NCBI GenBank assembly: GCA_026413885.1
Contig: JAOAKA010000001.1
Span: 438,075 to 486,158, forward strand
DNA length: 48,084 nt
Source of the DNA: Sulfolobales archaeon
GTDB lineage: Archaea > Thermoproteota > Thermoprotei_A > Sulfolobales > NBVN01
Direction of reading: 5' to 3'
The notes under the pieces were generated by a model. That model had not been told where the DNA came from. It ran no database searches and was given only the letters and a program-made list of their open reading frames with translations. The position numbers and the translations under genes were made by a program. This document shows, in pieces, positions 24,404 to 32,411 of this stretch (within the stretch, counting starts at the first letter, position 1; each line of letters starts with the position of its first letter).

Positions 24404-25062
24404 GTAAGTTTACTTGCTATAGATGCATTCACTGCTGCTTCTTTACTGAAGAAAGAGAGAGTCCTGTGCTACTCTGGCACGAAGTACTATATCTAAGTAA
24501 GCTCGGAGAACATCTAAAAGTCAAACTGAACTTCAGGAGTCTCGGCCACGGGTTTTACCGCTTGATTGTAAGTGGTTTCTGCTCGTTTTATGATGTAGCT
24601 AGTAGAGCTTGTCGAATACATAGAGAGAAACCTCTCTCGTGTTCAATGTTTCCACTACTCATAGAGTTGAATTCTCTAGAAGTCTCAACTTCTCTGATAT
24701 GTCCGTGGGTCTACGAAAATAGAAGAGAGCTCCTGGATGGCTCAATTGGCGAGAAGCTGGAGGAGGTATTTCACAACGAATTTAAAGCTTTAAGAGAGGT
24801 GGTAGAGTGGGTCTACACGGTGTCAAATGAAACTCCGAAGCTAGCTGTATACTTTACGTCCTACTTCAAGAATGTGGCATCTGAAGTAATTAAAGCTGTA
24901 TCCGAGAAGTACAGAGTAATTAAGATAACCGAGAGTTCCGTAGTAGATGGCTTTTACTACCTACTCGTAGAGGGAGAAGTAGATCGAGATTACTTAGAGA
25001 ATCTACTTAAAAGAGATGAAATAACCTGGTATAAACTAGAGAAAGTACCGCCGATTACATAG
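24400..25062 (+). CDS. YkgJ-family putative zinc/iron-chelating protein
   Basis: The N-terminus CYRCIHCC matches the family's CxxCxxCC, and later cysteines in CSFYD, ACRIH and KPLSCSMFP complete the usual set, probably binding a metal or Fe-S cluster. The C-terminal third is helical without family features. The function of the family is not established. It is the last of four overlapping or adjacent genes (psmB1-nfi-ribK-this). A short hairpin AGGTCA-AGCTC-TGACCT immediately follows its stop. Confidence 0.82.
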   Translation: MSKFTCYRCIHCCFFTEERESPVLLWHEVLYLSKLGEHLKVKLNFRSLGHGFYRLIVSGFCSFYDVASRACRIHREKPLSCSMFPLLIELNSLEVSTSLICPWVYENRRELLDGSIGEKLEEVFHNEFKALREVVEWVYTVSNETPKLAVYFTSYFKNVASEVIKAVSEKYRVIKITESSVVDGFYYLLVEGEVDRDYLENLLKRDEITWYKLEKVPPIT

Positions 25063-25174
25063 AGGTCAAGCTCTGACCTAGAGATACGCCTGAGGAAGGG
25101 TGGCAGGAAAGACTCGACTTATACCAGACAGTAGTTCTACTGTAGCTATAGCGTGTGTAGAGCTACCTATCGAA

Positions 25175-25195
25175 GCCGCCTCTTCATGAGGCGGT
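25175..25195. other. GC-rich hairpin between convergent genes
   Basis: GCCGCCTC-TTCAT-GAGGCGGT, an 8-bp stem with a 5-nt loop, lies in the 179-bp gap between the YkgJ-type gene and the lysine-rich protein gene. It may assist transcription termination or stabilise an RNA end; nothing more is visible. Confidence 0.4.
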
Positions 25196-25241
25196 AACCT
25201 CAGAGAGAGGTAAGAGTTTGAAGCAGCTGCTCTTCAAGGCT

Positions 25242-25544
25242 CTATTTTGACTTCTTTTTCTTCTTTACCGCAGGCTTAGTTTCCTTAGATGTCTTCTTTT
25301 TAGGTGTTTTCCTTTCTTTTTTCCTCTTCTCTCCTGTTGTTGTAGAAGTGCTTAGCTTTCTAATTTCTTCGATATACTTACTTGGGTCATTTGAGTGTGC
25401 AGCCTCATAGAGTAAGTCACTGATTTTAATCATGGACTCTAGCCCGTTAATGTCGATAACAAACCCAGCTGGTGCCTCCTCTAGTGCTTCAGATACTTCT
25501 ACTTCTTCTCTCACTTCCCCTCCTTCTTCTCTTTCTTCACTCAC
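25242..25544 (-). CDS. Charge-polarised protein of unknown function, 100 aa
   Basis: Not recognised. The N-terminal 30 residues are strongly acidic (EEREEGGEVREEVEVSEALEE). The middle is a short ordered-looking segment (GFVIDINGLESMIKISDLLYEAA). The last 30 residues are almost only Lys/Arg/Thr/Ser. Such lysine tails often bind nucleic acid or ribosomes. It starts at GTG or ATG in the divergent gap before tsr3. It is probably a real gene because the middle part has regular helical character. Confidence 0.65.
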   Translation of the reverse strand: MSEEREEGGEVREEVEVSEALEEAPAGFVIDINGLESMIKISDLLYEAAHSNDPSKYIEEIRKLSTSTTTGEKRKKERKTPKKKTSKETKPAVKKKKKSK

Positions 25545-25675
25545 GCGTACGCCCCCTACTCATAGGGATTCAGCTTAAGAGTTATTAAACTCTTCTATTA
25601 GGTGCTGTTCTCTACTCACTGATACCTATCAAACCTACTTTAAGGTAGTATCTCTAGGCGTAGTGGGGATTGGCG

Positions 25676-26206
25676 ATGTGTGTGTTTGTATATGTTTTGA
25701 GGTATGGTTCTGACGACCCAGAGAAGTCTACTGCTCTTAAGCTAGTTAGAAAGAGACTTGCGGTAAGAGCTCGACTCAGTGAGTTATCTAAGTGCTGCGT
25801 ACTTCTAACGGTATTCTCTGATAGAGTTTTCTCGCCTGAAGACAGAGAGTTAGTTGAGAAGTGCGGTATCGCAGTAGTAGATTCATCTTGGAAGAGCGAT
25901 ATGGAGTTAGTCGAGAGAGTGAGTAACTCTTGGAGAGGACCTAAGAGAGTACTGCCAGCGCTAATAGCTGGAAACCCCGTAAACTACGGGGTTATCTCAC
26001 TACTTAGCTCAGCAGAAGCTATAGCAGCAGCTCTCTACATATCTGGATATGTAGATGAAGCAATTAGAGTGCTCTCGCAGTTTAAGTGGGGTATGACTTT
26101 CCTAGAGCTTAATAGAGAGCTGCTAGAGCTCTATAGAAGAGCGCCTAGTGTTAGGGAAGTCCTAGAGATTCAGAATGAGTTCCTCAAGTCTAGAAACGTG
26201 ATTTAG
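25676..26206 (+). CDS. tsr3: 18S/16S rRNA aminocarboxypropyltransferase Tsr3
   Basis: Transfers the aminocarboxypropyl group from SAM to a methylated pseudouridine-type site in small-subunit rRNA helix 31. The family blocks DPEKSTALKLVRKRLA, LSPEDRELVEKCGIAVVDSSW, LPALIAGNPVNYG, LSSAEAIAAALYI and WGMTFLELN are all present in order. ATG 25676 is chosen because GTGGGG lies 7 nt upstream; TTG 25670 is an alternative. 176 aa. Confidence 0.92.
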   Translation: MCVFVYVLRYGSDDPEKSTALKLVRKRLAVRARLSELSKCCVLLTVFSDRVFSPEDRELVEKCGIAVVDSSWKSDMELVERVSNSWRGPKRVLPALIAGNPVNYGVISLLSSAEAIAAALYISGYVDEAIRVLSQFKWGMTFLELNRELLELYRRAPSVREVLEIQNEFLKSRNVI

Positions 26207-26227
26207 TTCTTAAACAATCAATCCTCG

Positions 26228-27010
26228 CTAAATTAGTCTAAAGAACACTATGTAGCCTGTGTGTGCCGTATACAGTGTTCTAGGTCTTAATGCTTGAGCG
26301 TTAGGCTCAAACTCCCTAAGTATAGTTTCGTAGACTCTGATATCGATACCGCAGCTGGATGTCTCAAGAAAATCGAGTATTTTAATCACCTGGCTTACAG
26401 TAGGTAGAAAAGTTAGTACAGGAGCTGATGGACGAACTACTTCTCTAAGCTTTAAGTATACATTCCATGGGTCGGGCATATCTATGAATACTGCGTCAAA
26501 TCCTCTATCATCGAGCTTCTCAATACCCTGGCGGGCGTCGGCCACCTTAATAACTACGTTTCTATCTAGTCCTAACTTAGCTAGATTTCTCATAGCTACT
26601 TCTGCGTACTCAGGTCTCACCTCATAGCCTACGACTTGACCACTCGGTCTAACTGCGTTAGCTATGAAGGACGTAAGGTAGCCTGTTCCAACACCTATCT
26701 CTAATACATTGCTTCCAGAGCTGATGCCTGAGAGAAGAATCATGAATCCAGCGTCTTTAGGGTATATGACCTGGGTGACTCTCTTAAATTTAGATGCCAG
26801 GTCTATGTGTAGAGGTTTCAGTAGATATGCTCGAATGCCAGTGCTCAGAGAAACCTGAGACCCGTAGTGGAGGCCTATCACACTACCTAGGTCTAACACT
26901 CCTTTATCACTCTCAAATCTAGCTCCTCTAGATACTCTCACAACTTTACTCCTCTTACTATCTACGTAGACTAATACGTAGTCTCCCTCACTAATCGCAT
27001 CTGAGTCCAA
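26228..27010 (-). CDS. trmI: tRNA (adenine-N1)-methyltransferase TrmI
   Basis: Methylates N1 of A57/A58 in the T loop of tRNAs using SAM, which adds thermal stability. A small N-terminal barrel (about 1-75) precedes the Rossmann domain with SAM motif VLEIGVGTGYLTSF, EVRPEYAEVAMRNL and the catalytic FIDMPDPWN. 260 aa is normal. It lies downstream of the C/D sRNA and rps26e on the same strand. Confidence 0.92.
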   Translation of the reverse strand: MDSDAISEGDYVLVYVDSKRSKVVRVSRGARFESDKGVLDLGSVIGLHYGSQVSLSTGIRAYLLKPLHIDLASKFKRVTQVIYPKDAGFMILLSGISSGSNVLEIGVGTGYLTSFIANAVRPSGQVVGYEVRPEYAEVAMRNLAKLGLDRNVVIKVADARQGIEKLDDRGFDAVFIDMPDPWNVYLKLREVVRPSAPVLTFLPTVSQVIKILDFLETSSCGIDIRVYETILREFEPNAQALRPRTLYTAHTGYIVFFRLI

Positions 27011-27086
27011 CTAGCTAACCCGAGCATATTTGAGAATACACTAAGAATAAGTACTCGACTTCAAAACTACTTAAGTAAGTAGTGTC

Positions 27087-27142
27087 TAGTCAGATCTGGT
27101 ATCATACATCACACATCAGAAATACCAGCTATCATCACAACA
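27087..27142 (-). ncRNA. C/D box sRNA with two guides to 16S rRNA helix 18
   Basis: On the minus strand the order is box C GTGATGA, guide TAGCTGGTATTT, box D' CTGA, 3-nt spacer TGT, box C' GTGATGT, guide ATGATACCAGAT, box D CTGA: a textbook archaeal dual-guide sRNA of about 56 nt. The D' guide pairs with AATACCAGC in the 16S of this window (47926-47934), predicting 2'-O-methylation of A47929. The D guide pairs with GTCTGGTGTCA (47904-47914, with G-U pairs), predicting G47908. The two targets form the two strands of helix 18 (530 loop). It starts about 20 nt after the rps26e stop on the same strand. Confidence 0.87.
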
Positions 27143-27160
27143 CTCAACTAGTGTTAAACA

Positions 27161-27448
27161 CTACTTGAGGATCTCCTTTTTCTTTCTATCCTCCTCCGGT
27201 CTCACCTTAACAATCCCCATAAATACCGCACAGCTAACACAGTAGCACCTAGTGACCGGATACTTAGCTATGATCGAGCCCTTCTTCTCTAATTCAGCAG
27301 CTAGCTGGGGATCTACAGGTGAGTACCACTTAGTAACACAGACAGCCTTGTCTTCAGGTATCAGCCTACCGCACTGATCGCATTGAACTGTTTCAACAGA
27401 ACCCTTACTTCCCTTCCTTCTACCCCTACTCTCACGCTTCTTTGGCAA
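27161..27448 (-). CDS. rps26e: 30S ribosomal protein S26e
   Basis: Ribosomal protein S26e, which sits near the mRNA exit channel. The family core is complete: PKKRESRGRRKG at the start, CDQCGRLIPEDKAVCV, ELEKKGSIIAKY and CYCVSCAVFMGIVKVR, with the zinc cysteines intact. TTG 27448 begins right at LPKKRESRGRR, where homologues start; the upstream frame to 27502 is not family sequence. 95 aa. The C/D sRNA lies just after the stop. Confidence 0.9.
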   Translation of the reverse strand: MPKKRESRGRRKGSKGSVETVQCDQCGRLIPEDKAVCVTKWYSPVDPQLAAELEKKGSIIAKYPVTRCYCVSCAVFMGIVKVRPEEDRKKKEILK

Positions 27449-27545
27449 GAGGCGCACCACACACAAGTGGCACGGAACTTTAAAAGCTTGAATAACTCTC
27501 AACAGCTCTACATTACAGTAACTACTAGTATGAGTTCAACTAATC

Positions 27546-29171
27546 TCACTTCTCTAGATATTGACCTTGAGTTTTAACTACGTATGTACCTGAGCCCGAT
27601 ATAGAGACGAATGCGTGGAATTGAGGTAGTAGTGTGAGCTTACTCAAGATTTTCTCATATAGTGAGTGATTATCTGGAGAAACCAGTTTCGCTAAGTATC
27701 TAGCTTCAGTTATCTCCGGTACAGAGAATGATACGAGCACTGCCGAATTGAGTATTACCTCTCTAGGTATATCGCTTAAGTTCTGCGTTATTAGTATAGA
27801 TGAGATTCCGTACTTTCTACCTTCTTTAAACACTCTAGATATAGCTCTACTCTTCCTCAGAAATCTATGGGCTTCATCTATAATTAAAACGAGTTCTCTA
27901 CCACTATCTCTAGATGTGTAGTATAGTTCATCTATGATTAATTCAGCTACAACAGTAGCTACTTCTCCACTAAGCTTCGAGTAATCTACTATTGTTACAG
28001 AGTTTAAGTATTCTGAGATCTCTCTATCACCTAATTTAAAGGTTTCTTCTAACTTCTCTACATAGGGTATAAGCGAACGCACTACAGTTGATGGAATCCC
28101 AAGATCTAGCTCTCCTTGAGAAATTCTCCAGAGATAGTCGAGTAGATTACTGAAGTCCGCACTGCTGCTCTCTCTAAAGACCCGCACTAAGATCTTGAAG
28201 AGAGCTATTCTCTGAAGACTTCCTAGTGAGTAGAGCTCAGAGATGGCTTCAGTTATAAATTCAGCTCTACCTTCTGGGTCTTCTCCTCGTGCTCTAAACA
28301 TGTCTACTGATAGTTTAGAAGCATCTACGCAAACGTAGTCTTCATGGCTCCGGCAGTACTCTCCATGTGGGTCGAAGATAACTGTAGATATGTTTAACTG
28401 CTTAATCTGGTTGACTAAGCGTCTAGCTAGAGTGGTTTTTCCTGTACCAGTTGCTCCAACCACTACTATGTTTCTATTGATTCCTTTTTCGAAAGGTATT
28501 AGTAGTTCTCTCGCTCTAGCCCCCCTAATTACTTCTACAACTCTACCTAGCTTCAAGCAGTGTTTTCTTAGATGTAGGTGGGCTGGTTTCTGCAGGAGTG
28601 GGAGTAGTGGAAGAGTGTAGGGAGGCAGTGCTGAAGCTATAGCTAGTGCCGCTAGATTTACCTCTACTAGTGTTGAAGCTATGTAGGCTTGAGTGGTATA
28701 TGTAGCTAGTAATGAGGTGAGGACTCCTAGTGAGACATCTCCTTCTAGTAGGAGAGTTAGTGGTGTGTTTAGTGAGGTACCTGTGAGTTTTAGCAGAGCT
28801 GTACCTACTAGTGAGAATCCTAGAGAGAGTGCTATAGAGTAGTAGCTAGTTGGGGTTCTAAAGTCTAACTCCAGGGAGCTCCTTCTTCTAGTTAATCCAG
28901 TAGCCGCACCGAGTATGTAGGGAAGAAGCAACGCTGCAGCTAGCTCTAAGCGAGACCTCATAGAGATGGCTGTAGCTAGATAGAGAAATTCCACAAAGAC
29001 TACTACTAGAGACCTAGAGCTAGAAACTAAGAAACCACAGACTGAAGACAGTAGAGGAAGTATTGAGATATAGAGAAGGGAAGTAAATACAAGGGAGTCT
29101 AGAGAGTAACCAATAAGAACGTTGAGAAACACGACAAAAACAACAGCGACAACATCGAGTGAGTACATCAA
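27546..29171 (-). CDS. Polytopic membrane HerA/VirB4-like ATPase
   Basis: The C-terminal half is a HerA/FtsK-superfamily motor: Walker A GATGTGKTTLARR (residues 239-251), IFDPHGEYCR, Walker B LVLIIDEAHRFL, and GRKYGISSILITQNLSDIP with its ring arginine region. The N-terminal 190 residues are mostly hydrophobic with six or seven likely membrane helices, joined by a basic stretch. HerA proper is soluble and paired with NurA; no nurA is here. A membrane motor suggests transport of DNA or protein across the membrane, as for CedB of the crenarchaeal DNA-import system, but CedA-like partners are not adjacent and the assignment is open. 541 aa. Confidence 0.85.
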   Translation of the reverse strand: MMYSLDVVAVVFVVFLNVLIGYSLDSLVFTSLLYISILPLLSSVCGFLVSSSRSLVVVFVEFLYLATAISMRSRLELAAALLLPYILGAATGLTRRRSSLELDFRTPTSYYSIALSLGFSLVGTALLKLTGTSLNTPLTLLLEGDVSLGVLTSLLATYTTQAYIASTLVEVNLAALAIASALPPYTLPLLPLLQKPAHLHLRKHCLKLGRVVEVIRGARARELLIPFEKGINRNIVVVGATGTGKTTLARRLVNQIKQLNISTVIFDPHGEYCRSHEDYVCVDASKLSVDMFRARGEDPEGRAEFITEAISELYSLGSLQRIALFKILVRVFRESSSADFSNLLDYLWRISQGELDLGIPSTVVRSLIPYVEKLEETFKLGDREISEYLNSVTIVDYSKLSGEVATVVAELIIDELYYTSRDSGRELVLIIDEAHRFLRKSRAISRVFKEGRKYGISSILITQNLSDIPREVILNSAVLVSFSVPEITEARYLAKLVSPDNHSLYEKILSKLTLLPQFHAFVSISGSGTYVVKTQGQYLEK

Positions 29172-29210
29172 ATCTAGATAGCGCCGGACAATTTAAAAAT
29201 AGCAGAACGA

Positions 29211-29285
<75 letters not shown>

Positions 29286-29320
29286 CCCAAGCTACAACAC
29301 GAACTGACTTTTAAACCTTT

Positions 29321-29344
29321 CTTTCAATTCTATAGTCTATCATC
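29321..29344 (-). repeat. Solitary CRISPR-repeat-like sequence
   Basis: CTTTCAATTCTAT at 29321-29333 is identical to the first 13 nt of the CRISPR repeat 20 kb away, and several of the following 11 positions also agree. On the minus strand it ends in the same ATTGAAAG handle. It stands alone between tRNA-Thr and pyrF, with no second copy or spacer structure. Confidence 0.5.
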
Positions 29345-29456
29345 TCAAAACTTTTTCCAGATGAGATATGGGAACTCTCAGAGAGATTTCTGGTGGTCTA
29401 GCCGCCTGCACTTATATCTTCAGTCAGTTGTTGTGTGCTTTTAAGCTTAGCTGTGT

Positions 29457-30158
29457 ATATGGGTTGGGCATACGGGTCTAGTACTCGCTTTAGATAGATT
29501 GCCCGATGGGTGTAGAGAGCTAGACTGCTTGAAGAAGCTGCTATCTCTGTTCAGTGGTGTTAAAGTTGGCTTACCTCTACTTCTGAGAGAGGGTTTAGGA
29601 CTTCTGAGAGAAGTTGCTGAAATAGCTGAAGAACTAGGTATTCTGAGAATCGCCGACTTTAAGTTGGCGGACATCGGCGACGTCATGGGTAGCTCTCTCG
29701 AGTTAATTAGAGAACTCGGGTATGATGTAGCTATTGCTCACGCATTTATCGGTGTTAGAGGTGGTCTAGAGGTTCTAGTGAGTAGAGCTAGAGAAGTAGG
29801 TGTTAAAGTAGTTCTAGTAGTCTCGATGAGTCACGAAGGCTCTAAAGAGTTCTACGATAGCTACTTTGAGAAATTTCTCGATATAGCTAGGGAGCTGAGA
29901 GTGTGGGGTATAGTAGCTCCAGCAACAAGACTCAGCTTTGTGAGGAGAGCTAGAGAGACGCTGGGTCCAACAGTAAAGATCTTGACACCGGGAGTGGGTG
30001 TACAGGGAGCTGAATACGGTACGGCGCTATGTAGTGGTGCTGACTACGAAATAATCGGTAGGTCTATAGTTAGGTCGCTAGACCCTCTCCAAACAGCTAA
30101 AGAGGTCGTTGAAGAAGTCGAGAAAAAGGTGAGAACATGCCTCACGAGCTATGTCTAG
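29457..30158 (+). CDS. pyrF: Orotidine 5'-phosphate decarboxylase
   Basis: Decarboxylates OMP to UMP, the last step of UMP synthesis. The catalytic DFKLADIGD motif is present, with AHAFIGVRGG and the phosphate-binding LTPGVGVQGAEYG later. The first usual start codon (TTG 29499) falls after the conserved GLVLALDR strand, whose Asp is an active-site residue. The frame is open back to a TAG at 29448 with no ATG, GTG or TTG before that strand. ATA 29457 is used here as a placeholder. An out-of-frame ATG at 29458 hints at an extra base in the GGG run near 29466. First gene of pyrF-E-K-D. Confidence 0.85.
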   Translation: MWVGHTGLVLALDRLPDGCRELDCLKKLLSLFSGVKVGLPLLLREGLGLLREVAEIAEELGILRIADFKLADIGDVMGSSLELIRELGYDVAIAHAFIGVRGGLEVLVSRAREVGVKVVLVVSMSHEGSKEFYDSYFEKFLDIARELRVWGIVAPATRLSFVRRARETLGPTVKILTPGVGVQGAEYGTALCSGADYEIIGRSIVRSLDPLQTAKEVVEEVEKKVRTCLTSYV

Positions 30159-30724
30159 AAGCAATTAGATTAGGCTTAGTGAAATTCGGTAGATTTAAGC
30201 TATCCTCTGGAATTGAGTCTTACTACTACATAAACTTTAAGGAAGCAACTATGATGCCCAGCTACGTAAAGAGAGTTGCTTATGAAATGGGTTCTACAGT
30301 GATTAGAGAAGGTGTTGAAGCACTAGTTGGAGTGGCTGTTGCGGGAGCACTAATAGCTTCATATATAGGAGCCCTCTTCGACCTACCGGTAACATTCGTT
30401 AGAAGTGAGCCGAAGAACCACGGACTAGGGAGGGAGGTAGAAGGAGATGTAGAGAATATGAAGGTAGCAATAATAGATGACGTATTAACTACTGGTGGAA
30501 CAATAAGGAGAGCTTACGAAGTACTAGTAAGCTCTAGATCTAAACCGGTGCTAGCAGCTGTAGCATTTAATAGGCAGCAGGGAGGTGGGAGAACTGTGAA
30601 AGATCTCGGACTAAAGCTTGTATCTCTCTGTGATATCTCCAGTATAGCTGGTGAAGCACTAGAGAGAGGCTTAATAAGTAGAGAACAATACGAACTAATA
30701 ATCTCTCAGGTAGTTGAAGATTGA
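30137..30724 (+). CDS. pyrE: Orotate phosphoribosyltransferase
   Basis: Joins orotate and PRPP to give OMP. The PRPP-binding motif is VAIIDDVLTTGGT, the flexible catalytic loop is RSEPKNHGLGREVEG, and FKLSSGIESYYYINFK marks the N-terminal hood. 195 aa is normal. ATG 30137 lies inside the end of pyrF (22-bp overlap). Its stop overlaps the pyrK start (TTGA). Confidence 0.94.
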   Translation: MPHELCLEAIRLGLVKFGRFKLSSGIESYYYINFKEATMMPSYVKRVAYEMGSTVIREGVEALVGVAVAGALIASYIGALFDLPVTFVRSEPKNHGLGREVEGDVENMKVAIIDDVLTTGGTIRRAYEVLVSSRSKPVLAAVAFNRQQGGGRTVKDLGLKLVSLCDISSIAGEALERGLISREQYELIISQVVED

Positions 30725-31437
30725 GTTACATACCGTCAGTTGTAGTATCTAACGAACAAGTCTCCGAAAACTACTACATACTGAAAGTGAGAACCCTTAG
30801 AAAACTAGTGAAAAAACCTCTACCACCTCAATTCTCTATGGTCTGGATTCCTGGGGTAGACCTAGTTCCACTAAGTTACGCAGACTGCAGCAATAGATTG
30901 GTGACATTCTTCTATAAAGTTGTTGGTGAAGGCACTAAAAACCTCTCTCTAAGGAAGCCGGGAGACATAATAGCGATCTCAGAACCCGTCGGCAAGTTCT
31001 TTACAGACATAGAAAATCCGGTATTTCTCGTCGGCGGCACTAGTATAGCACCGATAATACACTACAGTAAGTACCTAGAGAACTTCAGTGGCGTGTGGGG
31101 TGTGAAGTCGGGAGCTCTCGCTGAATCTCTAATTGAAAAATTTCCGAAGCTAAAACACCTATCCATAGTAAGTGAAGACTGCACTATAGGTTTCTGCGGT
31201 AAACTCACAGACCACCTAGATAAACTCAGACTGAGTAGCAACACTACAGTCCTCACAGCAGGACCTCCGGAAATGGTTAAAGCTGTCTGCAGATGGATTA
31301 AAAACCTCGGTGTGAGAAGCTATGTGATAGCGGAGACCATAGTTAAATGCGGCTTAGGTGTCTGCGGCAGTTGTGTAATCAATAACTCACTCCTCTGTAG
31401 AGATGGACCCGTGGTGGACTGCAGTGTCTTTTGGTAG
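30721..31437 (+). CDS. pyrK: Dihydroorotate dehydrogenase electron-transfer subunit
   Basis: FAD/[2Fe-2S] partner of a class 1B dihydroorotate dehydrogenase, passing electrons to NAD or another acceptor. A ferredoxin-reductase-like fold is seen: PLSYAD flavin region, ISEPVGKFF, FLVGGTSIAPIIHY for nucleotide binding, and CGLGVCGSC with a fourth Cys (LLC) for the cluster. 238 aa. The start is TTG 30721. Its 3' end overlaps pyrD by at least 14 bp. Confidence 0.9.
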   Translation: MSYIPSVVVSNEQVSENYYILKVRTLRKLVKKPLPPQFSMVWIPGVDLVPLSYADCSNRLVTFFYKVVGEGTKNLSLRKPGDIIAISEPVGKFFTDIENPVFLVGGTSIAPIIHYSKYLENFSGVWGVKSGALAESLIEKFPKLKHLSIVSEDCTIGFCGKLTDHLDKLRLSSNTTVLTAGPPEMVKAVCRWIKNLGVRSYVIAETIVKCGLGVCGSCVINNSLLCRDGPVVDCSVFW

Positions 31438-32344
31438 GAGTCTGAAGGTAAGTGTGGCTGGTATAACACTCATACACCCAGTAATGAATGCTAGCGGTAT
31501 CTTAGGCTACTTACCGGAGCACGCAGACATTATGGCTTCATGGGGTGTGTCCTCAATCGTTTCGAAAACTTTTACTAGAGAGGCTAGAAAAGGCTACGAC
31601 CCACCTATAGTCATTAAGTTAAAGTGTTGGAGCTCACTTAATGCGGTAGGACTCTCCAACCCTGGGGTGGAGGGTATCGAAAACTTCGTAAAATCAGCAA
31701 AGAAGTACAGACTCCCAGTAATAGTGAGTGTCGGTGGTGTGAAGCTCTCCGATTTCGTTGATGTAGCTGTGGTTGCTGAGAAAGTAGGTTCAGACGCTGT
31801 TGAGTTAAACCTTAGCTGCCCACACTTCGAGGGTGGTGGTATCGAGATAGGTAGAGATCCAGCAGCTGTGTTCAACGTTGTTAGAGAAGTAGCTTCAGTA
31901 GTTAAAATACCGGTTACAGCGAAACTCGGTCTATCAGATAGATTAGTTGATTCATCAGCCAGAGCTCTTGAAGCTGGTGCGAAAGCACTAACTCTAATAA
32001 ATACTGTAAGAGGTATGTCTATAGATGTATACTCCCTTAAGCCACTACTTTCGAATATCTATGGTGGACTCTCCGGGAGGTCTATACACCCGGTAGCTGT
32101 GTGGGCTGTGTATACTGTCTATAGAGAAACTTCAGCAGATATTATAGGTGTAGGTGGTGTATTCACTTGGGAAGACGCTGCGGAGCTAATAGCTGTCGGT
32201 GCTCGAGCAGTTCAGGTAGGTACAGCAATCATCTACAGAGGACCTAGAGTGATTCAAGGCATTGTCAGAGGACTGCGGTCGTGGTTGAAGAAGGTAGGAA
32301 AGGTCTCCATAGAGGAGTTAGTCGGAGTGGCTCAGAAGAGATAG
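31403..32344 (+). CDS. pyrD: Dihydroorotate dehydrogenase catalytic subunit
   Basis: FMN enzyme oxidising dihydroorotate to orotate. Present are NASGILGY, LSNPGVEGIENF, ELNLSCPHFEG (class 1 with catalytic Cys in NLSCPH), VPVTAKLG-type strand (KIPVTAKLGLSDR), TLINTVRGM and GVGGVFTWEDAAEL. ATG 31403 is far inside pyrK; GTG 31424 (SFGRSLKVSVAGI) is the more family-like start. Last gene of the pyrimidine operon. Confidence 0.92.
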   Translation: MDPWWTAVSFGRSLKVSVAGITLIHPVMNASGILGYLPEHADIMASWGVSSIVSKTFTREARKGYDPPIVIKLKCWSSLNAVGLSNPGVEGIENFVKSAKKYRLPVIVSVGGVKLSDFVDVAVVAEKVGSDAVELNLSCPHFEGGGIEIGRDPAAVFNVVREVASVVKIPVTAKLGLSDRLVDSSARALEAGAKALTLINTVRGMSIDVYSLKPLLSNIYGGLSGRSIHPVAVWAVYTVYRETSADIIGVGGVFTWEDAAELIAVGARAVQVGTAIIYRGPRVIQGIVRGLRSWLKKVGKVSIEELVGVAQKR

Positions 32345-32411
32345 AGCTTTTCAACCTGCGGAAAGTTTCTAGGTTATAATTAACACGTTTCTTAACTGCA
32401 GGTGGATGTGT

